From NCBI GenBank assembly GCA_964036275.1, contig OZ038438.1, positions 6,764,978 through 6,828,977 on the forward strand: a stretch of 64,000 nucleotides of DNA, in the 5' to 3' direction. Numbering within the stretch: the first letter of the stretch is position 1; every line of letters starts with the position of its first letter. The position numbers were made by a program, and so were the translations under genes. Of the stretch, positions 1 through 13,500 are shown piece after piece. This DNA comes from Litoditis marina (Eukaryota; Nematoda; Chromadorea; Rhabditida; Rhabditidae). The notes beneath the pieces were generated by a model, which was not told where the DNA came from, did no database searches, and was given only the letters and a program-made list of their open reading frames with translations.

Positions 1-178
1 TACTTTCTAAGATGACGAAACAGGAAAACACCTAGTTGGTAACTTAATTGGGTGGTGCTATCGCTAGACACCCAGTTTGGCCGGTTACGTTGAGTTTGTT
101 GTTTGTATCCTTCAGCCATACTGTATTATTTACAAGTTCATTGTGGAGCCACCTTTAACCAAACTATCGATACTTTAG

Positions 179-3100
179 ATGGACCGAATGCAGGTGGAGC
201 ATGATCAGCTAGATTTCGAGCTGCGAGGTCGTCAGACTGATATCGACGATGTCATCAAGGGTGCCAGGAAGGGCGTCAGGTGGGTGGCTGGTTCATTATG
301 CACTATATCTGTACAATAACTCGAACACTATTCGGCAATTCAAATATAATTCTGTCAAGTGATATACTGTAATAGAAAGCTTGTTCTGCCATTCAAATAG
401 TATTCTGTGATACTTATGTTTTTTTCAGCGATCCGAATGCGAACAAGCTGACGCAGGATTGGAAACAACTGTGGTTAGATCTGCTCGGTCATCAGACGGC
501 AATGGAGAAACAGCGGGCCCTCTTGGACGAAATGAAACGGTTGGAAGGCTGGAAATGGGAAGACTGGAAGGAAAGATACGTGGAATGGAATGATCACGGA
601 AAGGTTCGTTCTCACTAGCACTCATTCACAACGAGAAAAGGAAACGTACTGTAATGCTGTATATAGCCGCTCATTGGCATCAAGTGTTGAACAGAACATC
701 ACAATTGGAATGATATGATGGGTGTACTTCTCGAATAGTTATAGTCGTTTAGGCTCGAGTTTCCGACCTGTTCCGCCGCATCGATCGAAGTCACACCGGC
801 AATGTGCCTAGGAACGATTTCATCAATGGCATTATCGCAAGCAGTTCGTTTTTATTTATGTATTAAAGGAGGGCAGAATGGAAAGCTAGTTTAGGTACCC
901 CAGGGTACCTAGACTTAACGGCACGCGCGCCAAAACAGGCTAAAACACGTGTACCGTATGCAAATCAGAATCGTCAGTTTGGAATAGATTTGTATATATC
1001 GATTTTTCTTGAGCAGCTCTTTCATATTAACTTTCCTCTCTGTCCCCCTTTAATCGTTGATCTATTTCTAGTGAAATAATGATGATGGGCTTTTGTGTTT
1101 CAAATCAAATAATGATGATGTACGAAGATGAAAGTTGATATCATTTGCTTTTTTTAGAATCGAAGTTTGATGGGGATGTAAGCCTTGCACTGTATCCAGT
1201 AATCTCTGCATTCGTTGTTGTTTGCAGAATTCCCTTCGAGTCGTCTTGAAATGGACAAGGTTGCCGATAAGTTCGACAAGGGGGATGGTCTGATCAACTC
1301 GAAGGAGTTCATCAATGCGCTGCGATTCGATATGAGTAATGTGAGTTGTTTTCTCTATCCAGGCGAAAAATAATGGTCGGATTGTCCAAATAAACCCCTC
1401 ATGGTTTATGAGGTCTTTTTATTTGTTTGATGTTGGCACATGATAGTGGTAGAGAAGTGATCGACCGGCGCCTATGCAGGACGCAGACCTATGGTGCCTG
1501 TGCCTGTTTTCCCTAGTCCTTCTGATTATCATTCTGCTGTCTGATGTAGCTGAGAAGGAAGGAGATGAAACTGGGGCTCACCCGATTCCACAACATTCTA
1601 TTCAGCGCTCACGAGCCCCCATCAATGACCACGAGAAGATCAACGAGGAGATGCTGAAGCAGAAGACGGCCTGCAGCTGCTGCCAGCCGTACAAAATCGA
1701 GAAGATCAGCGAAGGACACTATAGGGTAGGTCTAGAGAGAATGTGCACCTCCTCTCAAATTTCGTTGCTCTTTTTTCTCTCTATCTCTCTACCGTTTGAA
1801 ATTGCTCAGAGCGTTGATATTTCTGTTTTCCTCAGCTTCAGCAGTTTGTAAAAGGTTGTGCATTCGGAGATTTATATTTTTGTTCAAGTTCATATGGTCC
1901 CTATTGGTACATTCTGTGACTAGGTTCACCGTTTGATCCTTCATACTTGATTTTCTGTTCAGTTCGGAGACACCCAAATCAAGCGAATGGTGCGTATTCT
2001 GCGGTCGACGGTGATGGTGCGCGTGGGCGGAGGCTGGGAGTCGTTGGACGAATTCCTCGGCAAACACGATCCCTGTCGGGCCAAGGGTTCGTTTCTAGCC
2101 TATTGTAGTTTCGAGAGTAACCAAACATTTGGTTTGGTATTCCAGAGTAGTTAGCATTGGTGGTGCCCTTAATGATTTTTCCCAATTTGTAGTTTGGTCA
2201 GATTAAGGTTATCTCAGTATATCGATATAATATCGTTCATTTGGTAGCTCACTCACGCAGTTTTCTCATAGTGTGTTTTGATCAATTGCCTATCCAAAAT
2301 TATTGTAAATCGTCATTCACACACTCACTCGATCTGACTACGTTGTGTGCGTTTCCACTGCGGTATTTGCTGCTAGTTATTTCCGAGCCAGTTATTTCAT
2401 CTATTTCAGGACGATTGAATATCAACATGTTCTACAAGGATGTGGCACCATCGGCCGCAATTGATACGATGCGAGCTTTCACCAAAAATCGTCATTCACG
2501 GGTGCCGGCATCGGTGAGCATATGGTATTTGTAGAAACTCTGGAGTTTGTTTTCAACTGTTTAGGTGTAAAAATTATTGGCTTCGAAACACATCCTGTGT
2601 TGAAATAAAGTGCACCTGTAATTGCAGAAATGTTTTGCAATAATAGAATTTAGGAGCAAGTTATAGGCTGAGTGAAGTGGTGATAAAGTGAAAGTTATTA
2701 GTTCAATGAAATGGTGAAAAAGTACATAGAGGCAAATTTCCAAATGCAGCAATGAATCATTTCGGTGAGTTCCGTATTTTCAGGGCACGCCTGGTCCAAT
2801 TATGAAGATCCGAGAGAAGACTGAGCGTAGCATGCCTATGTTCGGGGCAGGAACCTCTCGCGCTGGTAGTGATTTGAGTCTCGCAGGTTGGTTAATGGTT
2901 TTGTCATTCAGCTTTTTTATTATCCGGTCAAAAGAGTTGCATATAAATTTGACGAATATTTTACCTGGGTAGAGTTGCATACACTTTGTAGGAATCAGTT
3001 ATTAGCTTGTTTGCGCATGAACCGCTTGTCATCTTCAGAATCGAGAATAGGCCGACCTTCCCTAGCGAGTAGTCGGACTTCTCTGCTTGACGGATCTTCG

Positions 3101-3205
3101 CGACCTCCCTCACGTGCCTCTGATTTGGATTCTGAGAGGCCTACCAGAATTCCTTCACTGAGAGGAAAGAAGGGCTCTCGTTACGCGCCACCATCCGCCA
3201 GATAA
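179..3205 (+). CDS. Spectraplakin C-terminus (EF hands, GAS2 domain, SxIP tail), 5'-partial
   Basis: Spectraplakins link actin to microtubules. This is the 3' end of such a gene, giving 365 residues. Exons: 179-279, 429-603, 753-843, 1228-1340, 1606-1725, 1963-2086, 2410-2513, 2784-2886, 3039-3205; all phases match and the frame ends at TAA 3203-3205. The order is the end of a spectrin-type repeat, an EF-hand pair (first loop [12 protein letters not shown]; second loop [11 protein letters not shown]), a GAS2 microtubule-binding domain ([15 protein letters not shown], then [18 protein letters not shown] and [10 protein letters not shown]), and a Ser/Arg-rich tail with [10 protein letters not shown], which fits the SxIP signal for EB1-type plus-end proteins. 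The second EF loop is one residue short of the canonical twelve, as I recall for nematode VAB-10. Upstream exons lie outside the window. MACF1, dystonin, Shot and VAB-10 all share this end, so I give no symbol. Confidence 0.93.
862..1060 (+). repeat. Dispersed repeat with GGTACC core, copy 1
   Basis: This intronic stretch matches 46800-46995: both have GGGCA(G/A)AAT, TTTAGGTACCC, a GCGCGCCAAAACAG segment, TATGCAA, and CTTGAGCAGCTCT followed by a pyrimidine tract. The copies are diverged but collinear over about 190 bp, as expected for an old transposable element. No coding capacity is seen. Confidence 0.7.
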
Positions 3206-3538
3206 ATAGGTTACATATAACATTCGAATAATATTGTTTCTGTTAATTTATACCCGACGGACACGGGCGTTGCTCAGTCTTTTCTCACGTGTAATAATTT
3301 ATGTTCTCATATTTATCAACATTCTCACTACTAGTAGGTATTTTCCGATTTTGCATGACCAACATCGTTCAAGTGATTTTTTCTGTATGCATTTTCTTTG
3401 CTTTAATTGCGTTCTTTGTTCGCGTGATAGCGTTTACTATTTGACATCCGGTATTTTTTGCTCTTTGCTTCCAAGTGCCCTTTAGACATCATACCATTAT
3501 AGATTGTTAATATTGTGGTTGTGGTGTTATGGGTTCTC

Positions 3539-3544
3539 AATAAA
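3539..3544 (+). promoter_or_regulatory. Candidate polyadenylation signal of the spectraplakin gene
   Basis: AATAAA lies about 330 nt past the TAA of the spectraplakin, in AT-rich sequence with no other gene. It is the expected signal type but is common by chance in AT-rich DNA. Confidence 0.35.
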
Positions 3545-4044
3545 GAATATAAATAGTTCATTCGTGTTCAATCTTTACAACCATGACACAAAGTATTGTC
3601 AAACAACAGTTCTTCACAGGGTAACGACTGATGGTGAAATAAAGGAAGGCAAAGATAATATCCAATCTCCTGTTACGGCATCTTGCGTATTCTCGTAAGT
3701 AGCACATGATTAGTTTACAGAACAGTGCTCTAAACAAGTGAGTCATCACCTACATTCGCAATTGTCAATGAAAGCGTAGCCCTGTATAAGGCACATATTA
3801 TGCATTTCGATATTTACAGCAAGTGTGTTCGTATTTGTTTGTTACCAGTACGCACTATCGAGCATAAACAGACTGTACATAAGATGAATTCCAGCCAATG
3901 AAAGGAGAATGCAAGGCGGGACTAGACATATGAGTGTGTTAAATAGACAAATATGACCACAGAAGTAGAACACCAGTTATACACAGGCAATTGGTTCTAA
4001 CGGGAAAATGAGCGAACGTAACATAGGCGAAACGCCTAACCCAT

Positions 4045-4197
4045 ATAGGGTTCGATCTTTTCGAAGCAAATCTATACGGTGTAGGCTGCCCTGTTGGGTT
4101 TGTAGTTTGACCTCGTCCCTTTTTGGATGAAAGTCGTAAATAAAGGCGTGTTTTGAGATCAAACTACAATGAAGATTCAGTCACTCCCTATACCGAT
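4045..4197 (+). repeat. GTAGTTTGATC hairpin element, copy
   Basis: Near-full copy of a family found throughout the window. Order: GGGTTCG(C/A)TCTTT, a segment near TATACGGTGTA, a GCTG...TTTGTAGTTTGA arm, a 45-60 nt loop with TTTTTGG, then GAGATCAAACTACAA and GAAGATTCAGTCACTCCCTA. The two inner arms are reverse complements, so the transcript or single strand folds into a hairpin. No coding capacity, as for MITE-type elements. Confidence 0.75.
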
Positions 4198-4321
4198 CCA
4201 GTTAATATTCGGTTTCCAGCTGTCCGTCCACCAACTTCAGCGTGCGTGTTCGACGAACTGGAATACGACTTTAGAACATTTCGTAACTTATCAACTACCA
4301 CTCAGATGTGCTTCTAGCGCG

Positions 4322-4458
4322 AATAGGGTTCGCTTTTTGCCGAGCAACGCGATATGGAGTATCCCGCTGTGGTGGTGGGTTGATCCCGTTACTTTTTGGG
4401 CGTGATTAGTCAATGATGGCGCGTAATCAAACTGCGAATCCTGATCAAACTACAAATA
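4322..4458 (+). repeat. GTAGTTTGATC hairpin element, diverged copy
   Basis: Begins with AATAGGGTTCGCTTTTTGCC and keeps GATCCCGTTACTTTTTGGG and a final GATCAAACTACAA. The left arm has decayed to GTGGGTTGATCCC. It lies directly after the copy at 4045 and downstream of the FHOD stop. Confidence 0.6.
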
Positions 4459-4560
4459 GGACGTGGCCACAGAGGTATTCTGTCAACATCCTATACCAAT
4501 ATTCATCTTGTTATGACTATAACCTATGCGCAACACATCTTCATTATTATATATCACAGC

Positions 4561-7500
4561 CTACTCACGCGATTTCCTGTTGAACTGTCTGGCCTTCCTT
4601 CTGTGGTCTCTCGCCTCGGTCGGCAGGGTGGCCGCCTTCGCCAGACTGTTCAGAATCTCGTCGTCCGGAGAATCACCGTCCCCGTTTTCTAAAGAATCGA
4701 TAAACAATAAACATTCAATAACATAAAAACCTTTTCTATTCAGAAAATGTGGAAGTGGCCCTATTTTTCTGTTCTAGAACAAAGTGTAACTGTTCAACAC
4801 GATGAACAGAACGCTCTGCACTGTCAAAGTTATAATTTTTCGAAAACAGAGAAAGAATGGTACCTAAAAAGTTTTCTCAAATGATCAGGGGATATATATC
4901 AGACTTCACAGCCCATTCAACATTCAATACATGAAGATTTTCGTCCACAAGTGTTACATAGTGATTTTGAGATTTTTCTTCTCTCATGTATGAGTTCCAT
5001 GTGGAAAGATTAGTGAGTTGGAAAATTTTTCGAACGTAACAAGTGTTCTAAAAGGTTCGCAGTTCCCAAAGCAAGCCGATACGATGTATATTTGAATACC
5101 TCGCTGTGTTTGTAGTTTGTTATTTTCGGTCAAAGTTCGAGAATTATGACGTGTTTCGCGATCAAACTACAACGAAGATGTGATCACTGTGTGTACCTGT
5201 GGTTCTGGCGGCCGTGCGGTCGGGGGTGGGGCGGGCGCGCCTCCGCAACGTGCCGTCTCCTTCCGCCAGTCCCGTCAACACACGTGACAGCTCGTCGTGT
5301 CGCTGAAAATATCAAATTATTCTTTGAAATAACAATGGAAGAGAAGAGTAAAATCAGATGTTTTCTTCTGTTTTAGTGGAGAACAATCTGAGAAAGCAGG
5401 ACAGCATATACTGGAAGTAAACTGAAAAGTCACGTAAGATTAGCATTCTAATGAGGCAACGTGCATTTTGTCATTTCACGTTTCTGAGTTCTGCTGTGTT
5501 TAACATGTTTTACGTGACTGTACGATTGACTAACAGGATACTATATGTCTCTAAAGTCGGGAAAACTAATATTTTGATTACGGTGCAGTATAGGCATCAA
5601 TTGACTATAGTTTTGTGTTTCAAGATCAAACTACAACTCCGATTCGGTCAACCAAGGTGGAACTCACGTCTTCAGCGGCCACCTTCACGGGTGCGATTCG
5701 ACGTCTCTGCGAACTCTCGCCCTCCCCAGATCCGCCCTCCAAGGCCCACATCTTGCCCCTGTATTCACACATTTAAATGTTTACAAAATTACATATCTAT
5801 TCATATACATATTTACATGTTTGTTCATTTACATGTTTATTGATGTAGCGTAAATATGCTTCGTTATCTCGTTACAATCTTCGTTACAGGCAATGTTCAT
5901 CATACATGTGCCAAATTTTTGTAGTCACAGCATCTTTCGAGATGATCACTGTACTGTACAATTTTTTTTGATTATACGAAAATGCAGCTGATGTCAAGTC
6001 AGCACGCGTGTTTCCGACATTTTTTTGCAACAACGTTACTGAATCAACGAAATTGTGATAATATACGGTGGGGTGAATTTGAGCTTTGAAACTGTCAAGT
6101 TATTACATGTAAGCTCATCAGAGAAGCTATGCTTACAAAATCGTACCTGGTTTTGTTTCTCTCCCGCTTCTCTGCCATTCTCTTTCTCTGCTGCAAGATT
6201 TTGTCGCGAGTTGTCCGGTATTCGAGGGAGAACTCGGTTACCTAAAATAGAATAATCACTGCAATGAACAAAGAGAACAGTTCTCATGAATTGTTCGTGA
6301 ACTCCATGTTTTTAATTGACGAAAAACGAATATTGTGAATAAAACAAAGAGGATTATATGGAGGATACACATTAAAACTTTGCCTAAGAATTCGCTGGCA
6401 ATTAATAAATATTAATCCATCTCTACAAAAGCGAAGGTTGAGAAACGCACCATTTTAAAAACATCGTTGGGGTTCTGGTCGGGAATTTCCTGAACAGAAT
6501 AACCGAAGTAGAGTAGGAATCCGTGCCACCTGGAAAGAACGAAAACTATTGGGTTTGATTGGGGAAAAAGGGTAAATTGTCCTGATCGGCGATATTCGCA
6601 GTTTGATCACTACGTTTTCCGTGATTTACAATTTCGTTGTGTAGGCAGATCTACTTACAACTAAGATATAGGGTATTTTGAACCAAGAATAGTGGTGTCA
6701 GAATATTCAGAGCTTTTCGATTGTTTGTTAATTATATCGGATGTCCGAACGAGAGTGACACATGACTTTGAGAAATCGGTCATTTTTGAAAAAAAAAAGT
6801 TCTTACAAATCATGTGAAGCACAATAATTGGAAGTTCTTTAAGAATTGTTTGGAAACCTGAAACCATTCAGATTGCAGCGTCTTCTATGGTAACTCGAAT
6901 CACATTTCCTACAAATTCACACATCTTTTCAGCCGTAGAGTTGGTTTGTCATTCATTTTTCTGTGTTACAGTAGGTAGCTGACCTGTTCTTGGCAATTCG
7001 ATAAATGTCGTTGAGTTGATGAATTCGCTCGGCGACGTCTATCAAGTAGTCGTTGATCTTCTGCTTCATGGACGAGTTGTCGTTCTTGCTGATCTTCGCC
7101 AAGTACTCCCAGCTGGCCTTGCACTCCTTTTCCAGCCGTTTCAAGTTGTCGAACAACTCCTTGTAGTCCACCTGAATCGAATTTAGACTGATTGTTTGTT
7201 CAGCTGATTGTTTTTAGTGGTAATCATTAAAACGTGGGACTCCACATATTGTACATTGTTCAAATTGGTGGGAATGCAAGTATATACCGAATATAGTATT
7301 TGCCCTTCGTACTTAGACCCCTGAAAGGAAATGAGACAATGCGTTTCGGTCATAATCAACCAATGTTTCGGTCGTTTAAAATATATTGGAAATATTGCGA
7401 TTATTGTTTTCGTGCGTAGAAGGTATGTTCAGTGAAGGCGGTTCTAAATGTAATTTGTCTTCAATGAAAAAATCATCGGAAAGTTCCACCGAATACTGTT

Positions 7501-10500
7501 CTCCTGTTTCTGCTGAAATTCCCTAATAGAAGTTGACGTGTATGAGAACAGAAGGTACGCGACTGACCCGGGCGCTTCTGGCCACTGCTCCCAGTTCGGA
7601 GTAGAGGTCGGTGCCCTCCGGGAAATGCTCTATCATGTACTCGGCCAAGTGATAGGTCAACGGGTGTTTGTAGACAGGATCCTTCACTTCGGAAGCCTTC
7701 GTCAAGTAGTCCAGATAGAATCCTTTGATCTGAAAATCAATAAATATGTCACTAGTATGATGTGCGTGTTGCGCCTAAAAATGGAATGTTGGTTGCAAAA
7801 GTAAGTCATAATCATCCAACTTTCACTTTTCTATTTTCGAAAAATAGGATGAAATTCAAGCACATGCAACTGATCAAAGTACAATTAGCAGATAACGCGA
7901 GTGGGTGACGGTTAAGCTCAAAGGCATTAAGCTACAACATATAAATCATGATTAAACATCAACAGAAAGTTCAAAGTGTCACAATGGGTAGTTTATAAGA
8001 ATAAACCATATTTGTGAAAGTTTGGAGAGAAACAACACATACAGTTTTTAAAAATAGACATCCGCTCAATGTGTGTAAGCTTAATCGTCACCCACTCATA
8101 ACGCTCACCTCGGTTCCACTGAGCGAATTTCCGATGGCGAGTAGCATGCCCATGGCCGTCTTGAATGTCTTCGACTCCTCCATCTCCTTCATGGCCAGCT
8201 GCAGGTCCATCAGGGGCTCCGAGATGTCCTACAACATAATAATAATAAGTAATATTATAATAATCTTTTACGGCAACTTTCAGCCGTGTATTATTTAGTT
8301 TAAAAAACACATAATCACTCAAAGCACATATCAACCGTAGAAAGACTGTCCGTAGAGGGTGGAAATTGGCATGGATGTGTTATACTGGCAGATCATGAGG
8401 TGCCAGACAAACTTGGAAAAGGGTGAGTACCAGTTGGAAATCGAGTAATCGCTTTGTTCATTTATTTATTTATTTAGTAGACACTAAATAAGGTCGAACT
8501 TGCATGTACTTGCATGTACAGAGACAGCGCGTTGAGTATTCTAATGATAGTTCGGTAACCAACCTTCTCAATATTCTTGTATTCCAGTGTGAAGAGCCAC
8601 AATTTCAATCTCTCCAGTAGACACGGGATTTGAGAAAGTTTGAGCACGAATTGTTCGGCATTTCCCTGAAAACGAAGTTTCATTCAACTGAACTTATTCC
8701 ACCAATTCCACCAACTTTGAAATTCAATTGGAATACTATCTGTTCATCTTCATTTATACACGTAAACTTCTACAGAGTTTCTGAGGAAATGTTGTTGAAA
8801 ATATTCTGAAATGTATTGTGTAACAAATAGCGAAATCGAATAGAAGAATTCAAAAATTGATCTGAAAACACATAGTTTTCGCTCGCTCCAATCTGATACT
8901 GTACAATTTCACGAGAAATGAAAAGGACTATAACAAACCAGCTGCATATCTGGATGCTCGGCCATTTTGTTCTCTATTTCCTCCACTTCCTTCGAGGTAG
9001 GCATCATGGTCTTCAGAATCTTCTCGATGCCCTCTTTGTTCAACACCAACGAGTCAAATTTCTGTCAATTTAGAATTTTCTATGATGTAAATATTTGGGA
9101 ACGTACAGTCTACAGTGGTGAAGTGCATGATTGATCAGAATTTTCTCGTTTCGGTTACTATTCATTTGTTCTAAAAAGAGAGGTGAAAGTGACATAAGTG
9201 GTGTTTTCAGTCACGAAGCCCTAGTCTTGGCTTCTCAACAATGAGTGCCACTAAACTACAAAATACAATGGACCTACCATGATGGCAGCTGGAATGACTG
9301 TGACCGGCGGTAGCTTCGTGAGTCCGATATTGATTGCCTGAGATCGCTTCATTGACAGTACTTGCAGCAGCTGTGGCTTGGCCTCGTTCACTTTCTGAAA
9401 CTAGTTCGATGAGAACCGGGAAAAGATTGAATTCACTCTCGCTCACCATTACGCATGAAAAACTGTCAAATTCAAGAGCTCAGCAGGTCTGAACATTAGA
9501 AGTCAAACAACCTAGCAGAAGCTCACCTTGACGGCAACCTCCTTCTGCTGCTTCGACTCGAACAGCTGAACCAGCTTGTTCGGGTCGAATACCGGCAGGT
9601 CCAGTTTGTGCCAGAAAGTGCCCTTCTGTTTCAATGAGGGAACTGGGGGAGGCTCGGAGGCGGTCGCCTTCCAATGCAACTTCATCACACCCTTCGTTTG
9701 AGGACCTGAACGGCTAGAAATTAGGATGGATACTAACTTCTTCTAAGGTTTTAACCTTGAAACCCATCTCACTTAGTTCTGCTGAAGTTGAAACCAATCA
9801 GCACTTTTTGTTCTTTTTGTGGTTCGATTGACAAATTTATATTTTCCAGGCCTCAAAACTTTATCCAAGACTCTATTAGGTATACAATACAATCAGCTCG
9901 AAAGTTTATAGATATCAGAGGCTTACAAAAAGATAGACACATCTAGGTATACAAAGAGACTAAATTTATGTTGTCGAATCAAACTACAAACACATCAACG
10001 AATAAAATGCCCGTGTATGGGACTATACCTGGACTAGCGTCTCTTCTCATGTTCACATTGGGTGGCGGGGGTGGTGGGACTCCGCCAGCTGGCAGAGGAG
10101 GGGCGGGTGGCACAAAACCCTTTCCTTGTACTGCAAACAACCAGTAAACTACAAAGTACAGAAATCACCCAAAACCAAATCTCTAGTTTTCAGCAGTTCA
10201 TTTGAGAGTGTTTGACGCTTAGAAAAAAAATTTGTTACTAGCGCGGTAGCAGTTCTCACAATATGATGATGAAAAAAAAGATAGACTATCATCATAAGTT
10301 GGTGAGTTCATGTGAATTAATAGAATAGAAAGAAACGCTAGCTATGACACTAGAAATTGTTAATCATCGAATTTTAAGTAATAATTTCTTTCGGACCAAA
10401 TTTCTTACATAGCTTCGGATACTATCTTCGCTGAACGCGATAATCAAGGCAAATGTGCAGCGAATCGTATATATCTCTGAAGAGATCGAACGAGATTCAA

Positions 10501-13500
10501 TTATGATACCTGCCGCGCTTTCTCTTTTCATAATTTTTTGTGGAAGGAGTTTTCATTTTCTCAAATATTCGGTGTGTTGTTAGTTCCGCATATAGTTTGT
10601 ATAGCAAGGGGACGGGAATCTCCATTATCTGTCACTCACAGCAGAACTCCCGAATTGGAAAAGATTAAACTACAGTCACCGAGAAACAACGATGGTATAT
10701 TTTCGTGGTTTCACTTGAGAAATGCGTATGCGTGTTTTGTGACTTACAAAAAAACCAAAACTCTAATATTGAAGTTGAAACTGACATCTGGGTGGAAGTG
10801 GAATGGAACCGGGTGGCGGCGGCGGTGGCGGTCCGCCGGGACCACCCCCACCGCCCATCAGGCCCTTGTCCTGGGCCAATTGGGCCATGCGAGCCATGAC
10901 CAGAGGGTCCTGCTCGAACTCGGCCCCGTGGAACTCGCTGAAGTCGAGGTCGTTGATGATCAACGGACGCGACTTCAGATTTTCGGCCGCCTGGAAAAAG
11001 GAACACGTTTGTATAGGGTTCGCTCTATGCGATGCAGGCCTATACGCTGTATCCCTCTGTGTCTGGTTGTTTGATTCTGTTGCGTTTCGTTCAGAATTCG
11101 TGAATTATGGTGTGCATCGAAACCGAACCAATAAATATGTGTTATCGTCCTATAACCTGCATTTAGTGTAAGTCATGTGTTCGCTTCCTATAACCTGCAT
11201 TTAGTGTAGGTCATTCCGTGTTTCCAAACATTATTCATAGTTTATATATGTTCCCCACAGCTCAAAATAGTCATAAATTAGAAAAAAATGTCTTTCGGTT
11301 GTTTTCGATGTACTGACCTTTTTCCACTGCGCTTCCGCCTCGCTGTCTCTCGGTTGGAAAGACTCCCGGTTACTTTCGGAGGCCTTGGCGGCCCTCCGCT
11401 GCAGCATGGCCGCGAAGCCCCCACCACCGTCGTCAGCCACGATCTGTAATCGATTCTTTTGTTTGAAGGGGCCAGAAAACAAAAGGGATACCTGGGACAA
11501 ACTAATTTATGCTTTGCTTTTTTTTCAAAAAAAAAAAAAAAACAAACAAACACACTTAATTACAACAGTGTTTTCAGGTTCGGTTTTCCTTCAATGGTAC
11601 ATTTTTCTCAAAACTGAATTCGATTTCCATTACTACTGCGTTTGAACAAAAACGGAATAAAGGCTGAGAACTAGCGATGCGAACCTTGGCTTTGGGTGCA
11701 GCCGGTTTCTCAGGTTCCGCCGGTTTCGGTTCCGGTTCAGGGAAGTCCATGGTCTTTGATTCGGTCGGCGAGAAGAGAGAGGGGAATAGAGGGGGAGGAG
11801 CTTTTACCTGGAAGTTCAAAAATATAATGTATCGTGAAAACACATAACTGTTTGCTCAAGCTAGGAATAAAATTCGTTTGAACATTCAAAAACTCTTTTA
11901 AAGCCCCCTTCATCCAGTAATCTTTCCTACTGTTATAATAATGTGCAGTTGATAACCATTTTGCATGCGTAATAAAGATATATTTTGTTCAAAGGAGATA
12001 CTAATAAGTATTTATGAGTATTACATGTTTTTCTTCCTCTTCAGGTCTTTCGTTCTCCTCATTTTCCTCCAATCGTAGTGGCTCCGGAACCTTCTTCGCC
12101 ACCGGCACCACCGCCTCATCCATTATGCTGCGCTGCTGCTACAATAATATAATACAAAGTTTTTGCGCAATAATTCAGTGCAAATGTATTGCGCTTAGAT
12201 GTGATATGTGTGGTTAATTCTAGTCTCTCTCTCTGACCGTTTTGGTTTTTTCATGTTTTTCAGATATTTTCATGCTCGCATAAAGCCTACTAAGAGGTTT
12301 CAAAATGATGACAGCTCCTTTGCGAGCTCACGTTAGAGCCTTAGTGCAAAATAATACAAAATGTTTGAGCACTTTGAAATAGAAAACCAGAGACTTTTCA
12401 TTAGTGTATAGGTTCTAATTTCTGTGTGAAATATCGACCGATTCAAGGAGCGTACCGTTTCAGCCTTCTGGGGCACTTTCTCAATAACCTCGTTTCTCCA
12501 CGGCACGTGAGATTTCGGTTCCACCGTCGCTTCACTGTAAATATGCGCAACTCGAAAACGAAATGAGGTCTACAATTCCTCACGCCATGTGATTATACAG
12601 TTTTCAGCACAATCTCTATGAGAGAAAAAATGAAATGAAGATTGAATTATACCTACAACAAATAATATATTGTTGAGAAATCTGTGACCTCGTTTAGCGC
12701 ACAGGTCATAATCAGGCAGGATAACACTGTATAACCCAATGTATGCGGTAAAACATCGGCAAGGAGCTAACTTCATTACGTGTTAGTGCACACCCATTAC
12801 TTATAAACATTAATATTTTTTTTCAAAATTCCAACACAAAATTCCTAAGACATTCGGGAACATATTGGCACGCTTCCAAAATCTCAGTGACCATGGTGAT
12901 AACTGAGACTTTGGTTGGAAGAGTATATAGAACTGCATATATATATATATATATAACTGCAGATAAGTTAGACGAGAAAGTGTAAACTGACTCGGTCTTG
13001 TTGAAGACGCCCTTGTTCTGAGTGAAGGTCATGTGCTCCTCCTGTCTCTGTCGGGCTTCTTGGTGGCGACGTCGCATCGTCGAGCGTCTGTCCGCGTCTC
13101 CGCCGCGCAACGACTGTTGAGACGTTGTCCTGTACAGTAGGACAGTAGAGGACCGGTTTTACAAAATTGTAAAAAAAAAAAAGCTTTTTTCTCTGTTCCA
13201 CTTTTTTTTTATTGGTCGGGTCTTATTATACGTTCACCTGTAGCGAAAGAACATTTCATGCTGTTACTCAGTAAATTTACTTGAAAATGGAGAAAAATCA
13301 CAGAAAATCCCTATTTCAGCAGACATTCCAAGTTATTGGATGTTTTGACCACGGACAGCCTCTTGCATGTGGATCAATCAAGGTGTGGAGTTTCATGACA
13401 GTTGCGCGGGATGAAAGACAATATGTGAGTACCACAAATGGCTCGAAAAAGTATCATGTAATCCGAAACTTGCTATCCGTTTCTATCGCATCTTATAGCA

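Larger units (their letters stand above)
3206..4560. other. Intergenic, convergent 3' ends of spectraplakin and FHOD
   Basis: The two genes end toward each other. The stretch holds 3' untranslated sequence of both, one clear AATAAA on the plus strand, and two copies of the hairpin element (4045, 4322). A short extra last exon of FHOD could also be hidden here (see findings). I see no other gene. Confidence 0.6.

Noticed and set aside
1474..1851. 125-residue open frame as a single gene
   Set aside because: Only 1606-1725 is coding (spectraplakin GAS2 start); the rest is intron flanking it, as shown by the TTCAG acceptor and GTAGGT donor in phase.
10538..11171. Plus-strand frames with Gly/Pro-rich sequence
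   Set aside because: Antisense of the FH1 proline-rich exon of FHOD.
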